This document shows positions 25,737 through 37,900 of a DNA stretch of 64,000 bases, piece after piece (within the stretch, counting starts at the first letter, position 1; every line of letters starts with the position of its first letter). The position numbers were made by a program, and so were the translations under genes. The stretch spans positions 1,860,001 to 1,924,000 of the forward strand of contig OY754476.1 of assembly GCA_963575645.1 (NCBI GenBank), written 5' to 3'. The stretch is from Xanthostigma xanthostigma. Its lineage: Eukaryota > Arthropoda > Insecta > Raphidioptera > Raphidiidae. Below the pieces are notes generated by a model. The model searched no databases. It was not told the origin of the DNA and worked only from the letters and a program-made list of their open reading frames with translations.

Positions 25737-26475
25737 CACGTTCACTGCTCACGCAATATTCGTAGGGACCCCCAGAAGCTAAAGGTTGATTTTTTTTCTG
25801 ACGGTTTTTCAGTGTTACCACATACCACCAAGAAGTGCATTTTGTCAAAAATTTTGAAAAAAATTTAAAAAACCGCCATGACGCAAAAACGCGTCATCAG
25901 CCTTACGCAATGAATATTTTAATATAAGGCTCATGACGCACTATCGCGTCATGCGTGATGTTGTTTCAAAAGTAAATATATTTGCTGCAATTCATACCTG
26001 AAATATAAATGAACGTAAAAAAATAAAAAAAAACAACCAAAAACACAAATCTAAATCCAAATCTGCATCTGTCTCAACAGGCACATTTTCAACTTCATCC
26101 AAATCCGACTCACTTTTCTCATATTTTGAAGCGGAATCCTCAAAATCATCGTCAGAGGCCAATAAAATTTTTTCGATGTCGGATTCGACTAAAGGTAGTT
26201 TATACCAAAACCTGTTTTCACGTTTTTCATGTATTTTTGGTCTTTTTACTCCGGAGGGCCCTGCACCGTCGGAATCCATCACGAACTCAAACTAGCACTT
26301 AAATATAGTTATTCGACACGTAATGCACAGGCTCACAACACATCGCATGTATACGGAAGCAGCTGAGTCACATAATTCGCTCTATGCATGCCTACTACCG
26401 TGACGCTATATCGCGTCATCAGCCGCTCTGATTGATTGCGTATGACGCGATTTCGCGTCATGAGCAGTGAACGTG
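25737..26475 (-). mobile_element. piggyBac-type element with internal deletion
   Basis: Flanked on both sides by TTAA (25733-25736 and 26476-26479), the piggyBac target. Terminal repeats CACGTTCACTGCTCA match in inverted orientation. Subterminal palindromic CGCGTCAT/ATGACGCG motifs occur at both ends. Only the start of a transposase-like frame remains. Confidence 0.85.
25992..26282 (-). pseudogene. N-terminal remnant of a piggyBac-like transposase
   Basis: 96 codons. The acidic stretch SDIEKILLASDDDFEDS resembles the N-terminus of piggyBac-family transposases. The frame then runs into a hydrophobic artefact before the right end, and the catalytic aspartates are missing, so it cannot encode an active enzyme. 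Confidence 0.6.
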
Positions 26476-26489
26476 TTAAAATGTTTTCT

Positions 26490-28970
26490 ATATACGCAAA
26501 TAAAAAACGAGTGTGCTTTAGACCACACAACTGAAGTAAAACTTCTTTAGCTCCATCTATATGTATAATATATAGGTACATGTAAGAAATCGCCGTTCGC
26601 GTAACGCTAGCAAACTCGCAAACGAACTACTGACTGAGATCTATATACATTTCATGCACTGGCTATGAGATGAAGAGAGAAAGAAAATGTGCGCGCGCAC
26701 TGCTCTCTCTTGCTCCTACAGTGTGATGCAGACAATAGGCCTGCACTGTGTCTTAGATATACGAAACGTAACTGCCTCGCCCGATCACACTTTTCGTAAG
26801 GCTCTCGTCACGCATTCACCAGCTTACTCCCCAAGTCAAGCGGTTACTTTAAGAAGTTTCACTTCAAAAATATTTATTGTCACAGGACTTCAGAATTCCA
26901 AAGGAAACTTGTCTGTTTTGGTTACGCCAGCCATCAAAAACAACGATTCATTTAGACATGTTTACCTGAAAATGTAATTTTAAGTGAAAATGGGTCGCCA
27001 TTCGTCAAATCAACAGCGGCCATTTATTTATTATTTTATAATAGGTACATAAATTTATAGCACCAATTACGAAAAGGTTAGAATTTTCCCACTCAACTTG
27101 GCATGCCCGTGCTTAAACAAAATTTTTGATCGGACAAAAATTAAAAAAAAATGTAAATACTAGTGATGTTCCGGATCGTTAAAAATGTATATCCGCGGAT
27201 GCGGATCTGAATACGGATTTTTGGTTTCAAGATCCGCGGATACGGATACGGATCTTAACTTTCTTAGAGTGCGCGGCGGTAAATATTGCACATCGACCTT
27301 TGGAAAGAGACTATCTGTTATGGGAAAAAGTTATTGACCTCTTTAAAAGTGAACTCTCATAACAGATTGTCTCTTTCCAAAGATCAATGTGCAATATCTC
27401 ATTATAAAGATAGTTGATTTAGTACCTTTGAGTTATGTACTATTAGTATGGTACTCACTACGATAAATGTTTGCAATATAAAGGTGCCAAATACGATTTA
27501 AAAAAATAAAAAATAATCTGAATGGAATTTAACAGGTTTTTATTATTACCTAATCACCTATATATATAAAATTTCATCTATGAATTGAAAATTAATAAGG
27601 TAAAAGATCCGTAAAAGATCCGCCAAAAACTAACGGATACGGATACGGATCTTTCTTCTCCCTCGGATATCCGCGGATACGGATACGGATATCCGGCACA
27701 TCACTAGTAAATACACGTTTCTCGGAAGAATGTCCCCTCAACAATCCATATTCGTTCCGTCTCTGAAATCGTTTTGAGTAAGCTTAGTGATCACGTACAG
27801 ACCTATCAATGCAATGATACAAAATCATTGAGTCGGGGTCATCTCTGCTGGAGTGCTGGCATAGCGCAAATAGTATGATGTTGTTTACTGTCTCCCTTCA
27901 CTGGAACTTTCTCTAAAGTTCAACTGAAGGTAAATCAATGCGACGATCATCTTTGAAGTCATTGCCAATTTTTTCTCAGAAAAGAAAAAGAACATTCTTT
28001 TTTTTCATCGGTAAATATAATTTATTACACTATGATTATTACCGAACAGTAAATTACTTAATTATTGCTTATATGCATGTGGTTTTATTTAATGGAACCT
28101 ACAACCGGTAACGTTTCATTTGTCATATAGCAACACGGACGACGATTATGTAGCCAACAGGGGCATACGGAGCCACTATTTTTTGTGGGGGCAGTGTCTG
28201 CTCATAAAATCATTTTTGAAGTTAAACTTCTTTACGCACGCTTGACTTGGGGAGAAAGCTGGTGACGAGAGCCGTACGAAAAGTGTGACCATAGCCAGTT
28301 ACGTTTCGTATATCTAAGACACAGTGCAGGCCTATTGTCTGTATCACACTGTAGGAGCAATAGAGAGCGGTGCGCGCTCACATTTTCTTTCTCTCTTCCT
28401 CTCATAGCCAGTGCTATACAGATTGTATCAAATCAAAACAGTCCATAGGTTCTTCTGTGTGTAAGACAGAGACGATATTATATAAAGCACTAAAGCAGTA
28501 AGTAAGAATGAGATAAATGATCGCTTATAGTTACTGTGGTTATACAATCTAATAGTATCGTCTTTGTTTTCTACAGTAAAAAACGCAATTTTATCAAATG
28601 TCAGTATTCACTAGTGAAATTATTGATAAAAAAGATTTACAGTGTACGTAATTATTTATTTACGTAACCACAGTAACTATATTAGAGATCATTTATCTCA
28701 TTCTTACTTACTGCTTTAGATCTTTATATATCGTCTCTGTCTTACACACAGACTGTCCTATGGACCGTTTTGATTTGATACAATCTGTATATCTCAGTCA
28801 GTAGTTCATTTGCGAGTTTGCTAGCGGTGATTTCTTGATTATTTCGTAATTTCATTTCGTTCTTGAACAATTTTATATGTATATGCTATACATATATAAA
28901 CATATACATAGAGCTTAAGAAGTTTTCCTTTAGTCGTGTGGTCTAAAGCACACTCGTTTTTTTTAACACT
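26490..28970. repeat. Large inverted-repeat structure with nested insertions
   Basis: The left arm (about 26500-26875) matches the right arm (about 28215-28425 and 28790-28965) in reverse orientation, for example CTGCACTGTGTCTTAGATAT and GAGTGTGCTTTAGACCACAC with their complements. The right arm is interrupted by a second palindrome (28430-28790), and the loop holds a hAT MITE (27161-27706). No coding capacity was recognised. Confidence 0.65.
27161..27706. mobile_element. hAT-type MITE (TAGTGATGT ends), copy 1
   Basis: Exact 8-bp duplication GTAAATAC. Ends TAGTGATGTTCCGGAT and ATCCGGCACATCACTA. It contains many CGGATACGGAT subrepeats and an internal inverted repeat around CTTTGGAAAGAGAC. A second copy is at 45639-46164. 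Confidence 0.9.
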
Positions 28971-29090
28971 CTTATTTATTTTGATGTATGAATCTATCTA
29001 ATGGAATCTTTTAAAATAATTTTTATCCACTTCCAGACGTCTGAATAATTTGAAATTTTACACACGTATTAAGAACCCATGACAATACAA

Positions 29091-29697
29091 TCTATATACT
29101 AATATATAAAGCTGAAGAGTTTGTTTGTTTGTTTGTTTGAACGCGCTAATCTCAGGAACTACTGGTTCAAATTGAAAATTTTTTTTTGTTGGATAGCCCA
29201 TTTATCGAGGAAGGCTATAGACTATATAAAATCAGGCTACGATTATTAGGAGCGGAGCATTAATGAAAAATGTTGCAAAATGTATCTCAAAAATAAGCTT
29301 CTATTCAGGTGAAATGCACTAACTTGATATACTCATATTAGCGTTCTGAGTACGCAACTCCAGGTGGCTCAATCGATAGAGCATGCGATTGTCAATATCA
29401 GGGTCGTGCGTTGGGCGAATACATATTTATTTTTTTTTTATTTTCTACATTGCTTTCTTCTAAGGCTTACATTTAAATTTATTTCAATTTTATCTAACTA
29501 AATAAAAAAAAATTATTAGTTAAAAAAAAGTATAAATACTGCTTTTTATCGACAAAAACTTTTGAACGATAACTCCGATTATCATGAAATTTGGACACAA
29601 CATTCATCTCGGTAAACTAAGATGAATGTGTGTACTCATGTTCCTCCCTTCCCCATTCGTTCTTTTACACCCGGGTGAAACCGGACGGGACCGCTAG
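29091..29697 (+). mobile_element. Non-autonomous Helitron, copy 5 (tRNA-like segment damaged)
   Basis: Starts TCTATATACTAATATA after A and ends with the CCGGGTGAAACCGG hairpin and CGGGACCGCTAG before T. The tRNA-like part (29358-29418) has lost its B-box core. Confidence 0.88.
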
Positions 29698-30874
29698 TCA
29701 TTTATATAAATATTTATTTAAACATAAATAATTTATATAAACATAATCATTTGAGCGTTGGTTTTTAGAGTTATAATTAAAAGTAGAGTTAAAAGACACT
29801 CTTTTATAGCAATTTGGATCAAAAAGTAAAAAATAAGCGATAGGAAGTTACCTAACTCGATTTAATTTAATGTTTGAATAGCCTATACTCATTTTAAGCC
29901 TATTCATACCATAGCGTCAGGTTGTACAGAATAGCGCGTATTTAATTTACCATACGTTTGACAAAAATAGGAAGCTCGGCGCCTATGATTAAATAATGGT
30001 GTTGATTACTCCAAGTTGCATCATTTATATAACCTTTAAGAGTTTGCTTTTTATCCAGGCTTCAGGGCTGGATTGAAAAATAATATTCTTACTAGAATTT
30101 GTTCTGCACAATTGTCTTGTGCTTAATGATCGGATCTCATTTCGTTTCGAGAACTCTTCATAATAAAAAAAATATTTTATTTCGTTGATTTCATAAAGAA
30201 AAAACGCAATAGTTGTAAGTACTGAAGTAAATAATAACAATTCACCCTCAGACTCTAAAATCATAAATGCTTCCATTTTTAATAGTCAAGTAAAAATCAA
30301 TTATGTCTCTTGGGTACGTTTTGTCGCATGTAATTAAAAGCTTAGAAATTATTGTTTAATTAATCCTTAGGTAATATTACAACTTTCCTATTTCCTTATA
30401 AATTTATTTTCAGATCGTAAGAAAATAATGATAAGCAATTACTAATTAGTGACTTCCTAATATTTATTGTAAATATCAAATATGTTTATATTATCTGAAT
30501 AAAATTATTAAATATTGCAAAATAATGCAATGCTTTTCCTGGAAAGCAACATTATTGCACCTCAAAATGTTCACATTAAATTTTAAGCGTCTCCAGTTGC
30601 TAAACCGTAAACCAGTGAATCCCAAACTGGGACGTTTTGTTTTGCGTGAGCGGAATAATTGAACTTGCTTCGAAAACGGTCTCTAAAAAGGTTAAACTAG
30701 TCCCTTCACCCGGGGAACGAAAATGAAAACCGCTGTAATGACCCATTTTGGCTAACCGAAAATAAAATCTCAGATAAGCCGACACTGAAATCACATTGCG
30801 AATTTAAAAAAATCGAAATATTGTTACGTTTACACCAAGGTGAGTAGATTACAGATGTTGCCTAGTTCTGTAGG
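29698..30874. other. AT-rich intergenic tract without recognised gene
   Basis: Frames at 30025-30276 and 30600-30794 (minus) have no recognisable domain. Confidence 0.6.
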
Positions 30875-31973
30875 CAGGGCCCTCGTAAGGCCTCACGCCG
30901 CCCGCGTGCAGATTCATAATTGACGCCCCTTATTGGGGATAAACTCACTAGACGATATGTCAAATTGAAAAACGTTAAAAATCCTAAATAACTATTATTG
31001 TAAGTGCAATTAATAGAAACTTTGTTTCCTTGTCTTTTTGCAAATACTTCTTCATAGAATCAGACATTTTGTTTTTTTCTTCTTGCCTAATTTTCTTAAG
31101 TTGCCGAAATTGTGCACCCGAAGGTTTTTTTCTTTTGTTACTTTCCTGAAATGCAACAATGCTTCACTTCACATCGTCATTACAAAACGATTTGGAAGGT
31201 AAAAATACTAATAAGATAATTAATTTTTTAAAACAAATAAAAATGTGAAAAATGTAACAGTGAAAGATACTTTACAAATGATAGGCTAAAAGTGAAAACG
31301 AGTCAAATTTTTAATCAGGACAAAAGCGGGATGAAATATTGAAATATATTCAATTAAAATGAAACACATTAAACAGTGAATTTTGAAAATTCACTCCGTA
31401 CAGAGTGAACTTCAAAAATTCTCTCTTCACGCTAAAAAAATCACTCCGCGAAGTAAACTGTTCTCTACAAAAACAGTTTACTCTGTGCGATTTTTCACGG
31501 TGTTCTTCTCCTGTCGTACTTATGAATGAGAGAAAAATTTAGTTTCACCGCTGAGCTGAGAAAATTCATTAAGTCAAAATAATCATTAGTTTATCAATTA
31601 GTAAAAAGTATTTGTTGATTGAAAAATACTTTACTTCACTCCCATCTTGCAGGAATCGACAGGAAAAAATCAAGATATAAACATACGCGGGAGTCTCCCG
31701 ATAGGGGCGCCCTGTCTACGCGCTGATGTGAACTAACTATCGAATCGAAAACTGCGCGCGAAATATTTCGAATTCGAATTTTATTAAAAAATAAATAACT
31801 ACTCGTAAGAGTTTGTCACACAGGCTTGAGTATGCAAATAAAATTGAAAAGATATCAGTTATATATTTTTTCTATACAGCACAAAAACATATCACAACTA
31901 GGCCATTTGCCGCCCCTTGAATGTGCCGCCCGCGTGCATCGCACACATCGCACTATAGGGCGCGAGGGCCCTG
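30875..31973 (-). mobile_element. hAT element with internal deletion, retaining start of transposase
   Basis: 1.1 kb between inverted ends CAGGGCCCTCG and CGAGGGCCCTG, with subterminal CCGCCCGCGTGCA repeated near both ends. On the minus strand a short open frame resembles the N-terminus of TTF/ZMYM1-type hAT transposases. No 8-bp duplication was found, so the borders may be eroded. Confidence 0.7.
30984..31145 (-). pseudogene. Fragment of hAT (ZMYM1/TTF-type) transposase N-terminus
   Basis: 53 codons beginning after a plausible acceptor (TTGCATTTCAG). KRKKPSGAQFRQLKKIRQEE then SDSMKKYL is the typical KPSGAxxRKxRKxxE...xxxKYL leader of these proteins. It ends in TAG. No zinc finger or catalytic region follows. 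Confidence 0.65.
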
Positions 31974-32879
31974 CATATACTACGTGAAAAATAGTGGAAA
32001 ACTATTTTTTTTTGATGGTGCACATTCCTTTACACATTATAATCACTGCAAGGAGAGAGAATGTTTTTTTTTTAATTTTTTGAGACGTTTAAAATAAATA
32101 AAACAAAAATAATAATAATAATTTATAAACAATATTTATTGAATACAGAAATATTGGACGACGGAAAAAAGACAAATATATATGGATATATATTAGGTAT
32201 TTTAAAAAGCCAGTAAATAAATAATAAATTTTCGGTGATTAATAATATAATATAAACTTCTCTTAAATAAAAAAAATACTTAGATATTAAGAAAATAGAT
32301 CACACGTAAATATATTAAAATAGCTTTTTTATAAAATTAAGAATGTAAAAAATTTTGTATTAAAGAGTTATGTATTAAAATTCGCTATATTTTGAAAATT
32401 TATGCTAAGTAATGAAATATTACAATGTTATAAAAGTCAGTTGCTAAAGACATATCTTATGTTTACTGTATATTTTAACTGTTATATGAAATATCAATAC
32501 AAATTTAAAAAACAAAATTTACAAAATCTGCAATTATTAGCCCTTTAAAATTATATTAATTATGTTAAGTGATCGCTCACAATAAGCAAGGTCAGATAAA
32601 TCTAATGAACTTGTACCTAAATGATTAATAATAGTCATTTTTGGTCATTTGTTGAAAAACTAAGCAAACTTTTTTGGTCAAAAATAGAAAATATCAATTA
32701 TTTTTCAACTGATTAATTTTATAGCATATCACATACAGTATTATATTTGAATAAACAAATACTGATTTTTCTCATTTCACTACATTTTTCTATAACACAA
32801 AAAAAGTATAGCATTGGTCACCTATCACATTTTTTTTAATGGATATACATCTTTCAGCACAATCTGAACTAAAAGTTTA
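31974..32879. other. AT-rich intergenic tract without recognised gene
   Basis: Very AT-rich, with microsatellite-like AATAAT runs near 32110. No coding exon recognised. Confidence 0.6.
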
Positions 32880-32947
32880 GTTTGTGTTGAAGATGAGAGC
32901 TAAGCTTCAGGGATGTACAATCCATTAATAAAATTGTTGTGGTAAGA
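32880..32947 (+). repeat. Degenerate Penelope-like terminal relic
   Basis: GTTGAAGATGAGAGC, a short stem, GGGATGTACAATC and TAATAAAATTGTTGTGG match one arm of the 62707-62862 palindrome. Two of the hammerhead boxes are mutated. Confidence 0.55.
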
Positions 32948-32975
32948 AATGACTAATTAATATTTGTTTTATTGT

Positions 32976-33354
32976 CGTTGGTTCTGTAATAGCTCTTATG
33001 TGCATAATTGGCAGATTTTACGTTTTTTAAATGAAAAGATTCAGGAAACGGAGCTCTGTACACTAGTAATACCTCCAAATTAATTTTACAGTAACCAACA
33101 AGGTGAAGTAACTCTTATGTGAAAAGTTGTATCAAATAATTCCTCCCATGTGCCAATAAATCCGAAATTAACGTTAAATATTTTTTAAGAAAATACTTCG
33201 TCTTAATTAAACATGTATAGTGAAAATAAGTATGAATTAGTAATATACCTCTGAAATTGCTAGTTGTTCTTACCATCCATTGTTGAAATAACCACTTTTT
33301 GACCTTTCCTGCAAATTTTATTTTTTGCACATAAGAGGTATTACAGAACCAACG
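32976..33354. mobile_element. TIR element, copy 2 (inverted)
   Basis: Same CGTTGGTTCTGTAATA termini and interior as 9944-10307, in reverse orientation. Confidence 0.7.
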
Positions 33355-34042
33355 AAGTTATATTGTTTAATAGTGCTATTATTAATGAATTCTTCACAAA
33401 CAAACAAAAAATGGTAAATGAGCAATTTCTAATACAAAAATTTCAAAATTCAAGTGCACTTGACACTAATTGCTATATGAACGTGTGACCTAATATATGG
33501 AATGTTACAATAAATTATTGTTTCATGATAAATTTTCTTCTATTTACGCCACGCATTTTAATAATACGTCCCAAGTCGTCAGCTGATCAACTATACTTTT
33601 TTAATTCTTATTTGGTCAAGTCAAATTGTTTTGCAAAAATGTTCACAATTTAATTAATTGATTAATTAATTAATTGATCTTGTCTGATTTACTTGATACG
33701 TACATTAAATGTGTGTCGAAAACTTTTACCTCCAACAAATTTCAGAGCAAAACCCTGTCCTAACAGTACGTCCTTGATATTGATTCAATGGTAGCATGGA
33801 TTTCCTTTATGGAACTCTTGTAGTCAAACTAGTGATTCGAGATTTTTAAAGATATTAATTAGTTATACAAAAAGCTGTTTCGACTAAACTAGACTTAAAA
33901 TAACTAATGACGACGAAATCATATTCGCTCAACCACATTCACAGTTGAATTGTGCGATTAATTAATGCATATATTAGGTATTATATAATATTATTACATA
34001 TAAACTTGAATTTATACAACCATTTTGAACGGATATATAATA

Positions 34043-34928
34043 TACAGGTGAGTCAGACCGCTCGTATCGCTCGTTTTTTTCGAAAACGGTTAGTCGTAGA
34101 GAGTCAAAAATCTGCATTATAAAAACCCTAATGAAGAATCCAATGGTGATATTTTTTTTCCCCGGAAAGGTCGGCTTCCCTATTGGTTTGCTCCAGAATG
34201 TTCAGAACTCCGGAATATTAAATGGCATGATAGGCCGAAAGTGGTGTTGTTGAAAAGATCTTTAAAAAATAAGCAAGTTTTGTAGGACATTTTTTTTTTA
34301 TTACTGCCACCCCTGTTAAGTAATATTCGTTTGAAATTATTAAATTAACATGTCATAATAAAAACTTAATTTTAAAAGTTGACATTTAAAATCTAGTTCC
34401 CTAATAACAATAATAAATGTCACAATAAGTTTTCAATAATTGCAATTTTTTTTTGTCGGAAAATACTTAGAGGTACCCATAGCATATCTAGAAGAGCTCA
34501 TCAGTGTTTAGAAGTAAATGGAAAACAGTTTAAACATTTATGGCATTGTTTAATTAGGTAACTGGATTTTAAATGCCGACTTTTAAAATTAAATTCGTCG
34601 TTATGACATGTTAATTTAATAATTTCAAACGAATATTACTTAACAGGGGTGGCAGTAACAAAAAAAAATGTCCTACAAAACTTGCTTATTTTTTAAAGAT
34701 CTTTTCAACAATACCACTTTCGACCTATCGTGCCATTTAACATTCCGGAGTTCTGAACATTCTGGAGCAAACTAATAGGGAAGCCGACCTTTCCGGTGAA
34801 AAAAAATATCACCATTCGATTCTTCATTAGAGCTATTATAATGCAGATTTTTGACACAACTCTCTACGACTAACCGTTTTCGAAAAAAAAAAAAAAACGA
34901 GCGATACGGGTGGTCTGACTCACCTGTA
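34043..34928. mobile_element. Foldback TA-flanked element with about 400-bp arms
   Basis: 886 bp. Ends TACAGGTGAGTCAGACC and GGTCTGACTCACCTGTA between TA dinucleotides, suggesting a Tc1/mariner-like MITE. Most of the element is a long inverted repeat with a central loop near 34390-34560. No ORF. Confidence 0.75.
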
Positions 34929-37900
34929 TAATATTATGACTGCGTTGGATTTTGAAGTAATGAGACTTTAGACTAATTACAACAGTGTAACGTACATTAC
35001 TTAGTCGCACAATTGATTCAATGAAATTACCAAGAATATGGCATATTATTAGAAGCCTATTCTGTTATTTTATCCTTATATTTGACACGAATTTCTTATA
35101 TTTCGCAAAAAAGTATAAAAAATAAAATTATCCCTCTACATATATATTATCTAAATTATAAAATAAATTGTCGGTGCTTTAAAAAAAAAAATGATAAAAC
35201 AAACAACTGCGAAATGTTCGACAAGTATTTTCAGATATAAATTTCATTTCGAATAATGAAGAATTAAATCAAATGCCTCGAATAAGGCACTAGTACTAGT
35301 AAAAAACAGCAAAATAATCGCTAGCAACAATCATACTTTGCAAAAATTTAACATTCAAAAAACACATTTTAAGTAAAAAAGCAACATAACATCCATTTCA
35401 ACCCACTACCACCAAATATTACAACATTATTATTTAACACTAAACTGAAAATACTTATGTATGTCTGTAGGTAATTTTATACATTCAATGCAAAGTGGTG
35501 AAGTGGCGTTTATCTTATTATCTTTAAGACACAGTGCAAGAGATTTATTTTTTATTGTGCAAACAAATCATGATTACCTAGTTGTAAAAAATTAATATTA
35601 AAAAATTATGATCTGTTATCAAGTTTATCACACTTATGTATATAATTTAATTATATTACCTAAAAGCTGCCTTCAAACGAAAGAAAAAAAAAAAGGTCTA
35701 CATTTAAAATTACAGTAAAAAATGTTTCACTTTTTCATAGTCGCATAAAAAAAACGTATTTATTATTATTAGCTTACAAAGAAAAATAACGAGATAAAAA
35801 TACGCGCGCCAGTTTTAAAATAACTGATTCCTATTACAATCCCTCAGTATCATTCAATACTATCGAGACATTTATGTATACGGAGTCTTCGATAATATAG
35901 TATTCCTATAGTCAATAAAAAACAACTGGCTTTTGATTTAAATCTAAAGTTTACACTCTCGATAGAAAATTACACATTATGGCAGTGAATGGACTTCATT
36001 GACAGCAAGAATACTCCAATTGCATTGAAATAAAATATTAAACAATATCAATGAATGATAAACCTGAATTTAGTATAAATATAACAAATATTAAAGATTT
36101 TTATATAAAGAATAGAATCTTATATCTGAAGTAAAATTATACCATTTTTAACGCTTCCCTGCTGCAATACTTTTGTTTTGCGATTGATTCCACTCGTTTT
36201 ATTTTAATAATATTATTGTTACCATTAAAAAACAGAAGTGCCATTTAACAAAATGGATTAATTTAAATGGTTTATACATTCAACACACGAGAGTTCATCG
36301 TTTATTATTTGAGCACTTCCAACCGAATAAAGATAAAGGTTTAGTTTCAATAACGGTTACTCAAGTAAAAAAAGTTTTTAAACAGCTAATGATTTGTTGA
36401 GTTTATCTATTATTACAAAGACCGTAGCGAATGATCAATTTTTGTATACATGCTAAGCTCGCATATTATAAGTATGACTCTATGTAAACATATTTTTTAA
36501 TGCCATTTCTTATGAGATAAATCTCACCGGTTTTTTGAGATTATAAACACGCGTGCAACGTTAATGGTTAGAATACGCGTTCAGACTTTTAAGGAAAGTG
36601 CAAAAAATTCAAACGGTGATATTTCAATCGCTTTCTTTCAAAATTTGTCCTAACTGAGATTTTGTACATATTTAATCAATGTGTACAGTATGAGGTTGCT
36701 ACAGTTTTTTCTATCACGATTGTGCGATTTCATTCGTATAGACACTAGTCGTTGAAATACACAACTTACTGATGTATCGCAAACGCGCGATTGTGTTCAC
36801 GCGACACCAAAAACGGGTTCCTATGAGACGAATGCGAAACAAACTCATCAATTGCGTTAGGTGCGATTGAGTTTCCAAAGTGTTGCCAAACCGCGCGATC
36901 GAAGGAGAAATTCGTGCAGTTGAATAATTGTCAAAGCGTGATGCAAAAAGTAGCCTGTGTGCGCAAGTCTTGACGCATGCGCTCAAAAACAAGCGTCCAA
37001 AAAGGATGCAACATTTACCACGTCACATGTTCGTCAACAAAGTAAAGACATTAATACGTGTTTTAATTATATAAATCGAACATATATTGTCTCCTTTTTT
37101 TCAAAATACTGATAACATTTTTACAGAAACCGACCAAAGCTGGAATCTCTCATCGAATGTTTAAAAAATGTATAAAATTGTCCCAATGACTAAGAATCTT
37201 GTAACTGTCATAAAAGAAACAAATAATATTAATATATCTCTTTTTAAATGACTACCAATTATAACTATAAGCTATTATCTAATATCTAAACAGTTAAAAC
37301 AGTGCAAAATTTTAAAGCATATTTATATAGCGTTTTCATAATAGTGAGAATATAAATTTTACAAACTAAACGTAGTATTACATAATATGCAACTGCTGAA
37401 GTGTTTCATATTTATATCTAATTTTGTGTAATCTTTTTTCTATTTACAGAAAGATTTGAAAATGCATTTAGATACTTTAATCTATTATACCTAAAACAAA
37501 GATACCCAATAATTTCGTTATGAAATGGTTTTTTTACGTCACTGAAAAAAAATCTATTTTTAATTTTTTGTGTCTATCCGATAAGAACTATTTGTTGTAA
37601 ATTGTGGCACGATATGTTAAAATATCTATGTGCAATTTCAATTTCTCTCTGTATGAAATAAAATTACGTTTTTTGATTATTATTTACTTTTTGTCATATT
37701 TTTAAGACTAACAAATCAGATTTGTTCTTCCAATAAAAAAGTTAAAAAAAAAAAAACAAATAAGCAAGCGCAATGTGCAACATACACTCCAATCATACCT
37801 GTACCTTAGTCTATATATTTAACTTTCCACAGCACCCTTTTTTCACTTCACATTGTAAAAGCACATTTATGTCCGTAATAGCAAAAAAATATTTGTCTCT

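Noticed and set aside
26687-26977. 96-codon plus-strand frame
   Set aside because: Lies in the left arm of a large inverted repeat, and the right arm does not keep the frame open.
36714-36992. 92-codon minus-strand frame
   Set aside because: No recognisable domain, signal or splice context. Open length is explained by higher GC content.
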